Positions 52,501 through 61,602 of a stretch of 64,000 nt of DNA are shown here, piece after piece. Under the pieces are notes generated by a model that was given only the letters and a program-made list of their open reading frames with translations, made no database searches and was not told the origin of the DNA. The position numbers and the translations under genes were made by a program. The stretch is from assembly GCF_016406145.1 (NCBI RefSeq), contig NZ_CP066306.1, forward strand, positions 2,728,001 through 2,792,000. The letters are read 5' to 3'. This stretch comes from Pseudomonas putida. GTDB lineage: Bacteria > Pseudomonadota > Gammaproteobacteria > Pseudomonadales > Pseudomonadaceae. Each line of letters begins with the position of its first letter. Positions within the stretch are counted from its first letter, which is position 1.

Positions 52501-53322
52501 CTGCTGGCGCTGGTGCAGGTCCAGGCCTTCGAAGGCCTGGTTGAAGCCGGGCAACTGGTCGGTCTTGCTCAGCATCAGGTACACAGGCGGGTTGGTGCCC
52601 AGGCACTCGGCGTATTCCTCCACGCGCGCCACCAACTGCGCGGCAAGCGCGTTACGGCCGTCGCTGTTGGCCGCCAACAGTTCAGGCAGGCTGACCACCA
52701 GCACCAGGCCGTTGATCGCTGCCTTGCCGCGTTGCTTGCGCAGCATGCGCAGGAAGGCTGAAAACTCGCTGGCAGACTGATCGTCGCGCAGGTAACGGCC
52801 TGCGGTGTCGATCATCACTGCGTCGGGGCTGAAATACCAGTCACAGTGCTGGGTGCCACTTTCGCTGTCATTGGCGGTGGCGATGCTGGCCGAGAGGCCC
52901 GAGTGGGTCAACAGCGAGGTTTTGCCTGCAGCCGACATGCCGATCACCAGGTACCAGGGCAGGTCGGACAGGGCCGCCTTGCCACCGCCACCGGCGGAGC
53001 GGTCGGTGCGCAGCATGGCGATGGCATGCTTGAGGCGCTCGCGCAGCACTTGCTGGTCGCGGAATTCACCGGTGGCGTTCCACGAGCGATCGACCTCGAT
53101 CTGCAGCAGGTTCTCCAGGTTATGCTCGGCGCGGATGCGCTGGTACTGGCGCAGCACGATCACCAGCAGGAAGCAGGCGCTGATGATGGCCAGCGCTTCG
53201 GGCACATGGTGGCGCAGCCAGGGCACCATCGGTGCCACCAGCCAGCAGATCAACAGGGTCACCAACCACAGCAGTGGCAGGAGAATCCAGAAACTCTTCA
53301 ACAGACGCAGTAATGTTTTCAT
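49516..53322 (-). CDS. tssM: T6SS membrane-complex protein TssM (IcmF)
   Basis: A 1268-residue inner-membrane protein forming the trans-envelope core with TssL and TssJ. Two N-terminal helices (about 10-58), a cytoplasmic NTPase-like domain with Walker A GMSAAGKT (128-135) and VMIDTAGRY, a third helix at about 435-455, and a large periplasmic domain ending with the conserved strand-rich C-terminus (FRWAWPGTNN-like segment, VFDFPGRWGLLRM). Walker residues are intact. The gene begins 30 bases after tssL with AGGAAG before the ATG. A shorter paralogue lies two genes downstream. Confidence 0.95.
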   Translation of the reverse strand: MKTLLRLLKSFWILLPLLWLVTLLICWLVAPMVPWLRHHVPEALAIISACFLLVIVLRQYQRIRAEHNLENLLQIEVDRSWNATGEFRDQQVLRERLKHAIAMLRTDRSAGGGGKAALSDLPWYLVIGMSAAGKTSLLTHSGLSASIATANDSESGTQHCDWYFSPDAVMIDTAGRYLRDDQSASEFSAFLRMLRKQRGKAAINGLVLVVSLPELLAANSDGRNALAAQLVARVEEYAECLGTNPPVYLMLSKTDQLPGFNQAFEGLDLHQRQQPLGMTFGLSEIRNNGLQAVLNTRLKNLQSHIRRHVDAQMISLGADADSTLLNFPQYFAELNGVLEQFLEHFTRGQGGGAPLLLRGLYFTSALQTEQQLGQVYDDVIADNFALQAAHDEGAQPASHTQGNRSYFITDTFRQVIFPDRDLTLYQSRLGRKAGFSPLLLGLAAAAGVAFIGWQALSFANNRQWLDSLRGQLAEIERADDRAQLLAAGKGLEVLRGQMATVEAHRQQGVPLQLSAGLYHGEAIHQVARDAYLAQLRSQALEPIARSLQVQMRAFNTFASGINQELEFTPAPKSRNGKPLTPRLAAKAQAALTKTRAGAYAAKVNLATASDAAELSATTGGLSLSEEMLGRLDEQQVASIIEAYNTLKLYLLLTEPQAHPDPAFVAASLPQAWAGAATQGSPADAAVISENAPLYVQLLEQGQAPSLPRNQQLIDETRQNLKAFMISSSLVDREYLRLQLESSRQFPALSLNDLVPTPGRNLLYSSAGVPAIYTRQGWDTFVKPELIKLVSGNLRNESDWVLDGEGGDAIVQKANFVREFMARYKRDYTQAWYKMVSSVGVRHFADLASATEHLGLLSDVQNSPVKNLLAAVNDNTQWDLPVKRDTTPTGNARADGFWSKVTGLIDEAKDVAPEALAPSLPAVDDGSLAKRFEPVARVFAANNAEGADSTIMDRYLAALRKLKVRMNNIQRSQDVGKSSKQLISETLEGQPSEVTTVRNYVETSVDTSQDGLSRSLQGLFSLPIQYAWETLRDPAGQQIAKAWKQQIAKPWEQVMAHRYPIATGSRNEASVKDLQRFVDPESGLLPTFKRNEIGNLSGGEGLGLSNGKAPALVNPGMLNSIDKASNVGQVIASLSDRDNGFEIMLEPSANFTDIVFTLDGQEQHYRNGRSSWSRFAWPGTNNTPGARLDVVTLSGARITVFDFPGRWGLLRMNESARVDDLDGIQQRFSWNTANGRVSLVVRNFGGVKLTDLGDVKALSALNDAGRGAQ

Positions 53323-53352
53323 GTCTTCCTGACTCGGCTACCTGAGGTGTGC

Positions 53353-54069
53353 TCAGGCACTGAACAGCTGGCGGATTTGTTCGGAAAGGGCGGCGACATC
53401 CTTGTCCAGCAACCAGTCGAGCGTCAGGTACACCGCGACACAGACCAGCGCAATCAACACCAGGTACACCCACAGCGGTACTTCGTGGCGCAGCATCTGC
53501 GACACCTGGTCGGGCAGGGCCCAGTCCGGCGAGAGGGTTTTGGGTGGTTTGCGGTAGCGCGCGATGTCCTGGCCCAGGGCGTTGGCCAGGTAGCGCAGCT
53601 GGTCTTTCTGGCCGAGGCTGAACTTGCCCTCGAAACCCAGCGCCAGGCACAGGTGGTAGACCTCCAGCACATCGAGGTTCTGTTTGACGTCGGCGCGCAA
53701 CGCTTCGACCTTCTCGAAGAAGCCTTCACCGGCCAGGTGCACGCCAAAGTAGCGGAACTGCAGCGGTTGCAGCTCGAAGTGCCCGCGCAGTTCGTTGTCG
53801 CCGGAGCGCAGCACGCTTTCGTCGAGGAACGCGCATAGGGCGTATTGGGTGTCCTTGACCTGCTCGACGCTGTAGTTGGCGGCGCGGGCATCGCGCTCCA
53901 GGTTGGCGAAGAAGCGGTCGACGCTGGCTTCGAAGGCTTGTACTGACGTGACCTGGCGGCCACGGCGGACAATCAGCGCCATGCTGATGAAGTCCTGTAC
54001 CAGGCCCTTGAGGGTCGGTTTGTCGCTGGCGGGCGCAACGGCGCCCTGTTGCAATACGGCTTCGGTCAT
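53353..54069 (-). CDS. tssL: T6SS protein TssL (DotU/IcmH), short form
   Basis: A 238-residue protein: a cytoplasmic DotU domain (LVQDFISMALIVRRGRQVTSVQAF, YALCAFLDESVL, EGFFEKVEALRADVKQNLDVLEVYHLCLALGFEGKF) and a single C-terminal membrane helix (VYLVLIALVCVAVYLTLDWLL). There is no OmpA/peptidoglycan-binding extension, so this is the short TssL class that needs a separate cell-wall anchor. It overlaps tssK by 4 bases. Confidence 0.94.
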   Translation of the reverse strand: MTEAVLQQGAVAPASDKPTLKGLVQDFISMALIVRRGRQVTSVQAFEASVDRFFANLERDARAANYSVEQVKDTQYALCAFLDESVLRSGDNELRGHFELQPLQFRYFGVHLAGEGFFEKVEALRADVKQNLDVLEVYHLCLALGFEGKFSLGQKDQLRYLANALGQDIARYRKPPKTLSPDWALPDQVSQMLRHEVPLWVYLVLIALVCVAVYLTLDWLLDKDVAALSEQIRQLFSA

Positions 54070-55409
54070 TTGAGCACCGCCATCAGTTCAAGCTTGAGGT
54101 TGGTAAAGGCGCTGGGCGCATAGAAGCAGATGGTCTGGGCGTTCATCATTCGCTCGTAAACATGGCCATGCGGCTCGATGGCGAAGTACTGGTTGTCCAG
54201 GCGTACCGGAATGGCGTTGGGCAACCGCGCAGCATGGTTGAGGGTGACGCCGGGCATGGCGCTGTTGACCACCACTTCGATGTCTTCCGGCGAGCCAACC
54301 TTGAACGCCCGTGGCACCAGCTCCAGCAGGCTGGCACCTGGCATGTCGGCGTGTACCGAGATATAGAAGTCGGCCTCGGCCAGGCGCGGGTCGCGCAGTT
54401 GCCCCTGCCAGTACGACGGCTTGGTCTGGGTGAGGTTGATGACGATGCACTGGTTGGGCACGACATTGTCGAGCATCACCCGGATCATCTCGTCCAGTTT
54501 GACCAGTGATGCCGCCGGGTCGTGGTGATCGTATTCGGGGATATCACTAAGCTGGGTGTCGAGGGTGAACGTCAACAGCCCGCCGGCAAGGTCGGCCAGG
54601 AACAGGTACAGGCGCTCGGGGTGCAGCCGCGGGTGGGCCAGCAGGTGGGCCAGTTGCGGGTGCGCACGGTTGACCGTGTTCAGCAACCAGAACAGTGTGA
54701 CGTCGCTGGAGCCGAATTCGGCGATCTGGTCGGCGCGCTCACGGCGCCGGCCCGACAACGCCTTGCTCTTGGCCTGCAGGGCACCGAGCAGGCGCTTGCC
54801 GATGCCGGCCAGGGTCTCGTGGCTGCCCAGGTGCAGGGTGGGGTGGACGAAGTGCGGGTCCAGGTTGAAGCCGCCCATGCTGTTGCGGGTGAGTTTGGCC
54901 AACGGGCAATGGCTGTAGCCATCGAGGCTGTCGCCATCGACCAGCAGCACCACATTCAGGCGCAGGCTGGTGATTTCGTTTTCCAGTTCACCTTCGTTAA
55001 GGTCCGGCAGGGTGTCGAACTGCTTGCGAAAGCGCCGCGCCGCCTTGTGCTCCTGGCCATCTTCGACATAGTTCAGGCCGAAGGGCTCGGGCAGCTTGAG
55101 TGCGGCGTAAACCTTCAGGTCGTTGGCCTTGAGCAGGTCCTTGAGGTCGCGCGCGGCCGGCAGCGGGTCGTGCTGCGGCGCGTCGTACAGGCTGCCGTCC
55201 GGAAACACCAGTTTCAGGCGCTTGAGCTGCAGCGAACCATTGGCCAGGGCATCTTCGTCCACCTGCAGCGCCTGCACGCCCCAATGGAACGGGGTGCCGC
55301 GCAGGGTGGCCTCGGCCAGCTGGTGCTGGTGGAACTCATCCTGGTATTGGAAGTGCTGGGGCAGCAGGAACATGCCTTCCGACCACATCACCCGGCTCTG
55401 CTTGCTCAT
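54066..55409 (-). CDS. tssK: T6SS baseplate protein TssK
   Basis: A 447-residue baseplate subunit that connects the baseplate to TssL/TssM. The start MSKQSRVMWSEGMFLLPQHFQYQDEFHQ is diagnostic; further conserved parts are LVPRAFKVGSPEDIEVVV and QYFAIEPHGHVYERMM. The size equals the usual 440-450 residues. It overlaps tssJ and tssL by 4 bases each. Confidence 0.95.
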   Translation of the reverse strand: MSKQSRVMWSEGMFLLPQHFQYQDEFHQHQLAEATLRGTPFHWGVQALQVDEDALANGSLQLKRLKLVFPDGSLYDAPQHDPLPAARDLKDLLKANDLKVYAALKLPEPFGLNYVEDGQEHKAARRFRKQFDTLPDLNEGELENEITSLRLNVVLLVDGDSLDGYSHCPLAKLTRNSMGGFNLDPHFVHPTLHLGSHETLAGIGKRLLGALQAKSKALSGRRRERADQIAEFGSSDVTLFWLLNTVNRAHPQLAHLLAHPRLHPERLYLFLADLAGGLLTFTLDTQLSDIPEYDHHDPAASLVKLDEMIRVMLDNVVPNQCIVINLTQTKPSYWQGQLRDPRLAEADFYISVHADMPGASLLELVPRAFKVGSPEDIEVVVNSAMPGVTLNHAARLPNAIPVRLDNQYFAIEPHGHVYERMMNAQTICFYAPSAFTNLKLELMAVLK

Positions 55410-56128
55410 TTGACGCTATCCACTAAAGAGTTGAAGGTTGAATCCATGGCGTTGCTGGCCGATTTACCGGCAGCGTCGGTGGCCTTTTCGATCACGGCGT
55501 CCTGCACTTTGTCGGTGAGGGCAGGCGGCGTATCGTCGGCCTTTTGCGCAGCAGCCAACTGGTCGGCGGTGGGCGGCTTGTTCAGCACATCGACGCCACG
55601 CAGGGCGCTGATTTCGGTGTTGTCCACCAGTACCCGCAGGCCATCGGACGAGAACCAGATACCGTCCTTGCGCAGCGACTCGGCATCGAATGCGACCTTC
55701 CAGCGGGCATCCTGCTCATTGCGGAAGAACGCTGCCACGCCGACATAGCGGGCGGTCTTGGCCAGCGGCCACTGGTCGGTCTGGCCGATACCCGGCAGCA
55801 GGGTGAGCTCGCGGGCTTCGACCAGCGTGTTGCCTAGGGCTTTTTCCGGTGTGTCCCAAAGTGTCTCGGCGTCGGTGGCTGCAAAGCGCTCGAGGTCGGT
55901 CAGCTGGTACACGCGCATCACCACCGACAACGGCTTGCCCTCGGCGTCGGGGTTGAGCTGGTTACCACCGTCGGAGGTCAGGATGACCTTCTCGCTGTCG
56001 GCCAGCATATCGGCCGCCCAGCTGTCTTCCATGCGCTTGCCGATACGGTCGGTGACGCCGCAACCGGCCAGTGCCAGCAGCAGGGCTGCGACGGTCAGGC
56101 GCTTCAGGGCGGTGTGTGTGTGGTACAT
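55406..56128 (-). CDS. tssJ: T6SS outer-membrane lipoprotein TssJ with C-terminal extension
   Basis: A 240-residue lipoprotein that holds the membrane complex to the outer membrane. The ATG at 56128 opens the leader, with lipobox LAGC (Cys at about 24). The TssJ beta-sandwich (about 50-190) includes LSVVMRVYQLTDLERFAATDAETLWD and YVGVAAFFRNEQDARWKVAFDA. After it there is a roughly 50-residue Ala/Asp/Lys-rich extension (PPTADQLAAAQKADDTPPA...), which most TssJ proteins (about 150-180 residues) lack. Confidence 0.92.
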   Translation of the reverse strand: MYHTHTALKRLTVAALLLALAGCGVTDRIGKRMEDSWAADMLADSEKVILTSDGGNQLNPDAEGKPLSVVMRVYQLTDLERFAATDAETLWDTPEKALGNTLVEARELTLLPGIGQTDQWPLAKTARYVGVAAFFRNEQDARWKVAFDAESLRKDGIWFSSDGLRVLVDNTEISALRGVDVLNKPPTADQLAAAQKADDTPPALTDKVQDAVIEKATDAAGKSASNAMDSTFNSLVDSVK

Positions 56129-56153
56129 GACGGCTAAACCTCCGGGTACTCGT

Positions 56154-58751
56154 TCAGGCCAGGCGATAGGCGAAATCGCCATCGCTGCCCAGCTCGATCG
56201 TCAAGCGCTCGATCGGCGCGTCCTGGGCCATGCGCTCGAGAACGTGCTGGGCAAGCTCGGGCATCAGGGTGCGGGACAGGATGTTGTCGATGTTGCGTGC
56301 GCCGCTGTCGACCTCGGTGCAACGTGCCGCGATGGCCTTGACCAGGGCGTCGTCGTAGCTCAGCTCAGCCTGGTGGTTGCGGGCGAAACGTTTGGCGATA
56401 CGCTCGAGCTTGAGGGCAACGATGCGCTCGAGGATCTGGTCCTGCACCGGGTAGAACGGCACGATGCTCAGGCGGCCGAGGAAGGCCGGTTTGAAGACGT
56501 GGTTCAGCTCGTCGCGCAGGCCTTCGACGATGGCCTCGGGGGTAGGCAGCGTCTGGGCATTCAGGCAGGTCTGCATGATGCGCTCGGTGCCGGTGTTGGA
56601 CGTGAGGATGATCACCGTGTTGCGGAAGTTGATCTCGCGGCCTTCGCCGTCGTCCAGCACGCCTTTGTCGAACACCTGGAAGAACAGCTCGAGCACGTCG
56701 GGGTGGGCCTTCTCCACCTCGTCGAGCAGCACCACGCTGTAGGGCTTGCGGCGCACGGCCTCGGTCAGCACGCCGCCTTCGCCGTAACCGACGTAGCCGG
56801 GTGGCGAGCCTTTGAGGCTCGATACGGTGTGGGCCTCCTGGTACTCGGACATGTTGATGGTGATCAGGTTGCGCTCACCGCCGTACAGGGTGTCGGCCAA
56901 TGCCAGCGCGGTTTCGGTCTTGCCGACGCCGCTGGGGCCCAGCAGCAGGAACACGCCGATCGGTTTGTTTGGGTCTTCCATGCGGGCGCGGGAAATCTTG
57001 ATGCGCTTGCCGATTTCGTGCAGCGCGTGGTCCTGGCCCAGCACGCGTTCACCGAGCAGCGCAGGCAGGCGCTGCACGGTGTCGATCTCGTCACGCAGCA
57101 TCTTGCCCAGCGGGATACCGGTCCAGCCGCTGATCACCTGGGCGATGGCGCCGGCATCGACCAAGGCGTGGACCAGGGGCTGGTCGCCCTGGACGGCGCT
57201 CAGCTCGGCGCGCAGGGCGTTGAGCTGGGCGGCGTCGGTGTCCTTGGCGCTGTCCAGGGCTTTGAGTTGCTCGACCAGGCCCAGCTCCTGCTGCCACTGG
57301 GCGCTCAGGCGCTGTTCGTGCGACTGCTCGGCCTGCAGGGCGGCCTGCAGCTCGGCAAGGCGCCGGGCATGGTCGTGGCCCTTGCCGGCTTCGTGGTCGA
57401 GCACGGCGATTTCGGCCTGCAGGTTGTCGATATGGCGGCGGCAGTCTTCCAGCGCGCCGGGTTGCGACGACTGCGCCAAGGCGATGCGTGCGCAGGCGGT
57501 ATCGAGCACGCTGACCGCCTTGTCGGGCAGCTGGCGGCCGGTGATGTAGCGGTTGGACAGGCGCACGGCCTGTACCAGTGCTTCGTCCATCACCGCCACC
57601 TTGTGGTGCTCGCGCATCTTGCCGAGCAGGCCGCGCAGCATGTGGATGGCCTTGTCTTCGTCAGGCTCTTCGACCTTGACTACCTGGAAGCGACGGGCGA
57701 GGGCGGCGTCTTTTTCGAAGTACTTCTTGTATTCGGCCCAGGTGGTGGCAGCGATGGTGCGCAGCTCGCCACGGGCCAGGGCTGGCTTGAGCAGGTTCGC
57801 GGCATCGTTCTGCCCGGCCTGGCCACCGGAGCCGATCAGGGTGTGGGCTTCGTCGATGAACAGGATGATCGGGTGCAGGCTGCGCTTGACCTCTTCGATC
57901 ACCGCTTTGAGGCGGTTTTCGAACTCGCCCTTGACCCCGGCACCCGCCTGCAGCAGGCCCAGGTCGAGGGTGTGCACGGCGACGTCCTTGAGTGGGGCTG
58001 GCACATCGCCCTGGGCGATGCGCAAGGCCAGGCCTTCGACCACTGCGGTCTTGCCGACGCCGGCTTCGCCGGTGAGGATCGGGTTGTTCTGGCGGCGACG
58101 GGTGAGGATGTCGACCATCTGCCGCACTTCGAACTCGCGGCCAAGCACCGGGTCGATCCGGCCGTCACGGGCGCTTTGTGTGAGGTTGACGGTGTACTGG
58201 TCCAGGGCCGGGGTCTTGCCGCCAACCTTGCCGGCGCCTGCCACTGGCGCCGAGGGGCTGGCCAGAGGGCTGGCGAGCCGGGATTCGGCACTGCCTTCGA
58301 CCAGTGCGCTGAGGTTCAGGCGCAGGTCGTCGGCGTTGATCTTCTCAAGCTCCGGTGCGGAGGCGATGACCACCCGGCGCAGTTCGGCGTCGTCGAGCAA
58401 TGCTTGCAACAGGTGCGCACTGCGCACCTGGCCCACACCATACTCGATCGAGGCCAGTACCCATGCCTGCTCGATCATGCGGGTGATGTGCGGGGACAGC
58501 GCCGGGGTGCGGGTGTTGCCCTTCTTGAAGGTACCCAGGGCGGTCACCAGTTGCGCCTGCAGGCGCTCGGCGACCACGTCGTAGTGGCGCAGGATCAGCG
58601 GCAGGTCACTGTCGCTGTTGTCCAGCAACTGCAGCAGCAGGTGTTCCACCTCGACGTCGTAGTGGTGCTCCGACAGGCACAGGGCCGCCGCGCTTTCAGT
58701 GGCCGTGCGGCTGGTTTCGTTAAGCTTGGCGAACAGAGACTTCAGGTTCAC
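56154..58751 (-). CDS. clpV: T6SS ATPase ClpV (TssH)
   Basis: An 865-residue AAA+ unfoldase that recycles the contracted TssB/TssC sheath. The GTG at 58751 overlaps the tssG stop (GTGA). The N-domain contains the ClpV-type repeat region (MNLKSLFAKLNETSRTATESA..). The first Walker A is GEAGVGKTAVVEG with Walker B ILFIDEAHTL; the second is GPSGVGKTETAL with VVLLDEVEKAHPDVL. The coiled-coil middle domain lies at about 395-510. Length and domain order are normal for the family. Confidence 0.95.
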   Translation of the reverse strand: MNLKSLFAKLNETSRTATESAAALCLSEHHYDVEVEHLLLQLLDNSDSDLPLILRHYDVVAERLQAQLVTALGTFKKGNTRTPALSPHITRMIEQAWVLASIEYGVGQVRSAHLLQALLDDAELRRVVIASAPELEKINADDLRLNLSALVEGSAESRLASPLASPSAPVAGAGKVGGKTPALDQYTVNLTQSARDGRIDPVLGREFEVRQMVDILTRRRQNNPILTGEAGVGKTAVVEGLALRIAQGDVPAPLKDVAVHTLDLGLLQAGAGVKGEFENRLKAVIEEVKRSLHPIILFIDEAHTLIGSGGQAGQNDAANLLKPALARGELRTIAATTWAEYKKYFEKDAALARRFQVVKVEEPDEDKAIHMLRGLLGKMREHHKVAVMDEALVQAVRLSNRYITGRQLPDKAVSVLDTACARIALAQSSQPGALEDCRRHIDNLQAEIAVLDHEAGKGHDHARRLAELQAALQAEQSHEQRLSAQWQQELGLVEQLKALDSAKDTDAAQLNALRAELSAVQGDQPLVHALVDAGAIAQVISGWTGIPLGKMLRDEIDTVQRLPALLGERVLGQDHALHEIGKRIKISRARMEDPNKPIGVFLLLGPSGVGKTETALALADTLYGGERNLITINMSEYQEAHTVSSLKGSPPGYVGYGEGGVLTEAVRRKPYSVVLLDEVEKAHPDVLELFFQVFDKGVLDDGEGREINFRNTVIILTSNTGTERIMQTCLNAQTLPTPEAIVEGLRDELNHVFKPAFLGRLSIVPFYPVQDQILERIVALKLERIAKRFARNHQAELSYDDALVKAIAARCTEVDSGARNIDNILSRTLMPELAQHVLERMAQDAPIERLTIELGSDGDFAYRLA

Positions 58752-59818
58752 AAGGCGACCCCATCGTAAGGAATGTGGAAGACGGCGCAACGCGAAGGCT
58801 CCGCGTCACGGCCAGGGCGTTTGAGCCAGCCCAGCCAGCCCAGCGCGACATTGCCGCTGCGGCCCAGTTGGGCACGGGGCACGGCTTCGCGTCTGAGCAG
58901 CGGGGCGATTTCGAAATCAAGCTCGGCGCCTACATAGAAGCGCACCAGCTCGACCAGCTTGCGGTAGTCGTCGGTGCCAGGCTGGAACCGCCGGTAATCG
59001 GCCAACGCCAAGGGGCCGAGCTCGATACGGATGCACGACTGGTAGTCCCACACGCGGTTGCCGGCCACGGCGCTGATGCCGAGCTGGGCGTTCTTGCGGC
59101 CAAGCTGGGTGCACTGTTCGGGCTGCAGGTTCAACCAACGGCCGGCGAACTGCCTGACCTTGATCGGCAGGGAGAAATAGAAGCCGAGCATCCGCTCCAG
59201 GTTCAGCGCGTTGCGTGGCTTCTGGCTGAGCAGCCCGGCAAAGTAGCTGAACAGCTCGCGGCGCAGCACCGGTTGCTGGCGTTCGAACTTCAGCTGCTGG
59301 GCGCGCGGGCCCAGGCCGACCAGGTTGAGCAGGTAGCCATCGAAGCCCGAGGTGCCGTTGCGCTCGTGCTCGATATGGAATTTGTACTTTTGCCAGGCTT
59401 CGTAGAACAGCGTGGTCATGCGGTGCGAGAAGATGTCGAGAAACGCATGGGCGGCATCGTCGCGGTACTGCACGTGGCGCTCGAGCAGCAGCTCGGTGTA
59501 CGGGCGAGGCAATACGCCCGACGGGCCTACCAGGCCCATGAAAGTGACCTGGACTTCCGACAGCGGCAGGCCGGCCGTCGACACCTTGCCCTCACGCTCG
59601 AACTGCAGGTCGCTGACCTCGCTGGCCGGAAACGCCAGCGACAGCTGAGTGCGGAAACGCAGCGGGTCTTCGTGCGGCCGGGTTGCCAGGTCCATGCGCC
59701 CGGTGCGGCTGTAGTGCAGGCGAAGCAGACGCACCAATTGAAAGAATTCGAATCGGTGCGGCTCGGCTCTGGCTTGATCGATCAGACCAGGGGCTGATCG
59801 CCAGTACGTGCTGGCCAT
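58748..59818 (-). CDS. tssG: T6SS baseplate protein TssG
   Basis: A 356-residue wedge component that pairs with TssF. Conserved segments are PHRFEFFQLVRLLRLHY near the start, FMGLVGPSGVLPRPYTELLLER and FLDIFSHRMTTLFYEAWQKYKF. The gene overlaps the end of tssF by 37 bases and the start of clpV by 4, so translation is coupled throughout. Confidence 0.95.
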   Translation of the reverse strand: MASTYWRSAPGLIDQARAEPHRFEFFQLVRLLRLHYSRTGRMDLATRPHEDPLRFRTQLSLAFPASEVSDLQFEREGKVSTAGLPLSEVQVTFMGLVGPSGVLPRPYTELLLERHVQYRDDAAHAFLDIFSHRMTTLFYEAWQKYKFHIEHERNGTSGFDGYLLNLVGLGPRAQQLKFERQQPVLRRELFSYFAGLLSQKPRNALNLERMLGFYFSLPIKVRQFAGRWLNLQPEQCTQLGRKNAQLGISAVAGNRVWDYQSCIRIELGPLALADYRRFQPGTDDYRKLVELVRFYVGAELDFEIAPLLRREAVPRAQLGRSGNVALGWLGWLKRPGRDAEPSRCAVFHIPYDGVAL

Positions 59819-61602
59819 TGGACGACTCTCTTTTCTCGTTGTTGGGTACGCAGGGTCAGTTGGGTGAAGCTGTTCATCGAGCAGTACTGGCCAAAGAAGT
59901 GGTCCAGCACCATGCCGAACAGGAACACGCCGCTACCGGTGAACTGGCTTTCGTCGAAGGTCAGGGTGATGCCCACGCCGCGCACGAAATTCGGCCGCGG
60001 GTGGCCGATGCGCGCTACCACCGGCTCGCTGCTGATTGCCTTGATGCCGTTGATCTGTTTGCGGATGGCCGAGACGTTGCGGTAGTTGTAAAGCGACAGC
60101 AGCTCGAGCAGCACTTCGCGGCCCTGGCTCACCAGCGACAGGTGGTTGAGCGACAGGTGCGCGATCAGCCGCCAGATCAGGCCTTTGCCCAGCGGGACGC
60201 GCACCGTGGCGGTGGGCTTGCGCAGGCAGCGGATGTCTTTGATCACCGAGTTGGCCGGGATGTTGAAATCACCGCGCTCGCCACCGAACGGCAGCAGCAG
60301 GGGTACATCACGGTTGCTGCAGGTCAGGCTGATGCTCAGGGTGTCGCTGGTGCCGTCGATCAGCTCCAGGTCGCGGTCGACCACGCGGATGCTCATCGCC
60401 GTGGCATCGCCCTGGTTGCGCCGGCGGGCAATCCAGAAGCTGTTGTGCGGGTCTTGCTCGCCACGCGGCTCGAAGAACGGCTGGCAGGTGCCGACGTGGT
60501 CGATGCCACCGAGCTTGCGTACGCGCCGCACCCGGTCGATCGACACCACTTCCGCCGCGTTGTGCAGGCGAATGTCCGGGGTGACCGGGTATTCGTGCTG
60601 GGTGTGGGTGAGCTTGATCGGCTCGGCCTGCTGGCGGAACAGGTTGATGATCGGCGTGCAGTTGAGCTTGAAATTGTTGCGCCCGATGTTCTGGGCCAGC
60701 CGCGCCAGGCGCTCGCTGAGGTCGTAATCGTTGAAGTAGAAGTTGATCTCGACCTGCTCGATGGCCTTGCCCTGCAGGATGCGGGCAAAACCTGAGAGGT
60801 CGAAGAACATGAATTTGTCGGGGAACGTGAAGTACTCGTGCAGCAGGCGGTAACCGAGGAACGAGCGCTCGGAGTAATCCACCAGACCTTCGTCGCGGGC
60901 ATAACCCACCGCTTTCAGGGCGCCGGCGGGCAGTGCGACTTCACGGCTGCGGCCTTCGTCCTGGAAGCTGAGTGTGGCCTTGGCGAGGTTGTTGAACAGC
61001 AGCTCGTAGAGCTGGTGCATCAGCGTTGCTTCGCCGTCGAGGAAGAAGCGCAGGCGGTCAAGCTCCATCTGGCCGAACAAGACGTCGCCGGTGGCTTGCA
61101 GGCGGATGCGCAAGCGCGCCACCAGATCGGCGCTGTGGCCGTTGAAGGCCGAGCGTTCCATCTCGGTGAACGAGGCCTGCTGCACGGCAACCGGCCACAG
61201 CTCCACCGGGTAGCAGGTGCGGAACTTGCAAACCACGCCTTCAACGGCATTGGCATGCATCTCGGTGTGCCGCGCCACGCGGTAGGCTTCGGTGACCTTC
61301 TCCTGCTTGCCAAGGCTAAGCTCGGCGATCGACATCGACGGGGTAGGGCGCAGGTAGTGCGGGTACAGCACCTCAAGGAACGACTCGACAATCTCCGGGA
61401 ACTCGTCATCGAGCTTTTTGTGCACCCGCGCCGAGAGGAACGAGAACGCCTCGATCAGGCGCTCGGTATGCGGGTCCTCACAGTTGTCGCCCTCGATCAG
61501 CAGCCGCGAGGCGATTTTCGGGTACTGCGCAGCAAACTCCTGGCCGAGGAAGCGCAGGTGCGACAGTTCCTTTTCGTAGTAGGGCAGCAGTTCGTCGAGC
61601 AT
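59782..61602 (-). CDS. tssF: T6SS baseplate protein TssF
   Basis: A 606-residue baseplate wedge protein. The family start LDELLPYYEKELSHLRFLGQEFAAQYPKIA is plain; later parts such as CTPIINLFRQQAEPIKLTHTQHEYPVTPD and FVRGVGITLTFDESQFTGSGVFLFG are also conserved. The ATG shares one base with the tssE stop. The length is usual for the family. Confidence 0.96.
   Translation of the reverse strand: MLDELLPYYEKELSHLRFLGQEFAAQYPKIASRLLIEGDNCEDPHTERLIEAFSFLSARVHKKLDDEFPEIVESFLEVLYPHYLRPTPSMSIAELSLGKQEKVTEAYRVARHTEMHANAVEGVVCKFRTCYPVELWPVAVQQASFTEMERSAFNGHSADLVARLRIRLQATGDVLFGQMELDRLRFFLDGEATLMHQLYELLFNNLAKATLSFQDEGRSREVALPAGALKAVGYARDEGLVDYSERSFLGYRLLHEYFTFPDKFMFFDLSGFARILQGKAIEQVEINFYFNDYDLSERLARLAQNIGRNNFKLNCTPIINLFRQQAEPIKLTHTQHEYPVTPDIRLHNAAEVVSIDRVRRVRKLGGIDHVGTCQPFFEPRGEQDPHNSFWIARRRNQGDATAMSIRVVDRDLELIDGTSDTLSISLTCSNRDVPLLLPFGGERGDFNIPANSVIKDIRCLRKPTATVRVPLGKGLIWRLIAHLSLNHLSLVSQGREVLLELLSLYNYRNVSAIRKQINGIKAISSEPVVARIGHPRPNFVRGVGITLTFDESQFTGSGVFLFGMVLDHFFGQYCSMNSFTQLTLRTQQREKRVVQWPARTGDQPLV

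Noticed and set aside
55758..58769. Open frame of about 1000 codons antisense to clpV
   Set aside because: Low-complexity Leu/Gln/Val/His composition mirrors ClpV codons. No domain or start signal is present.
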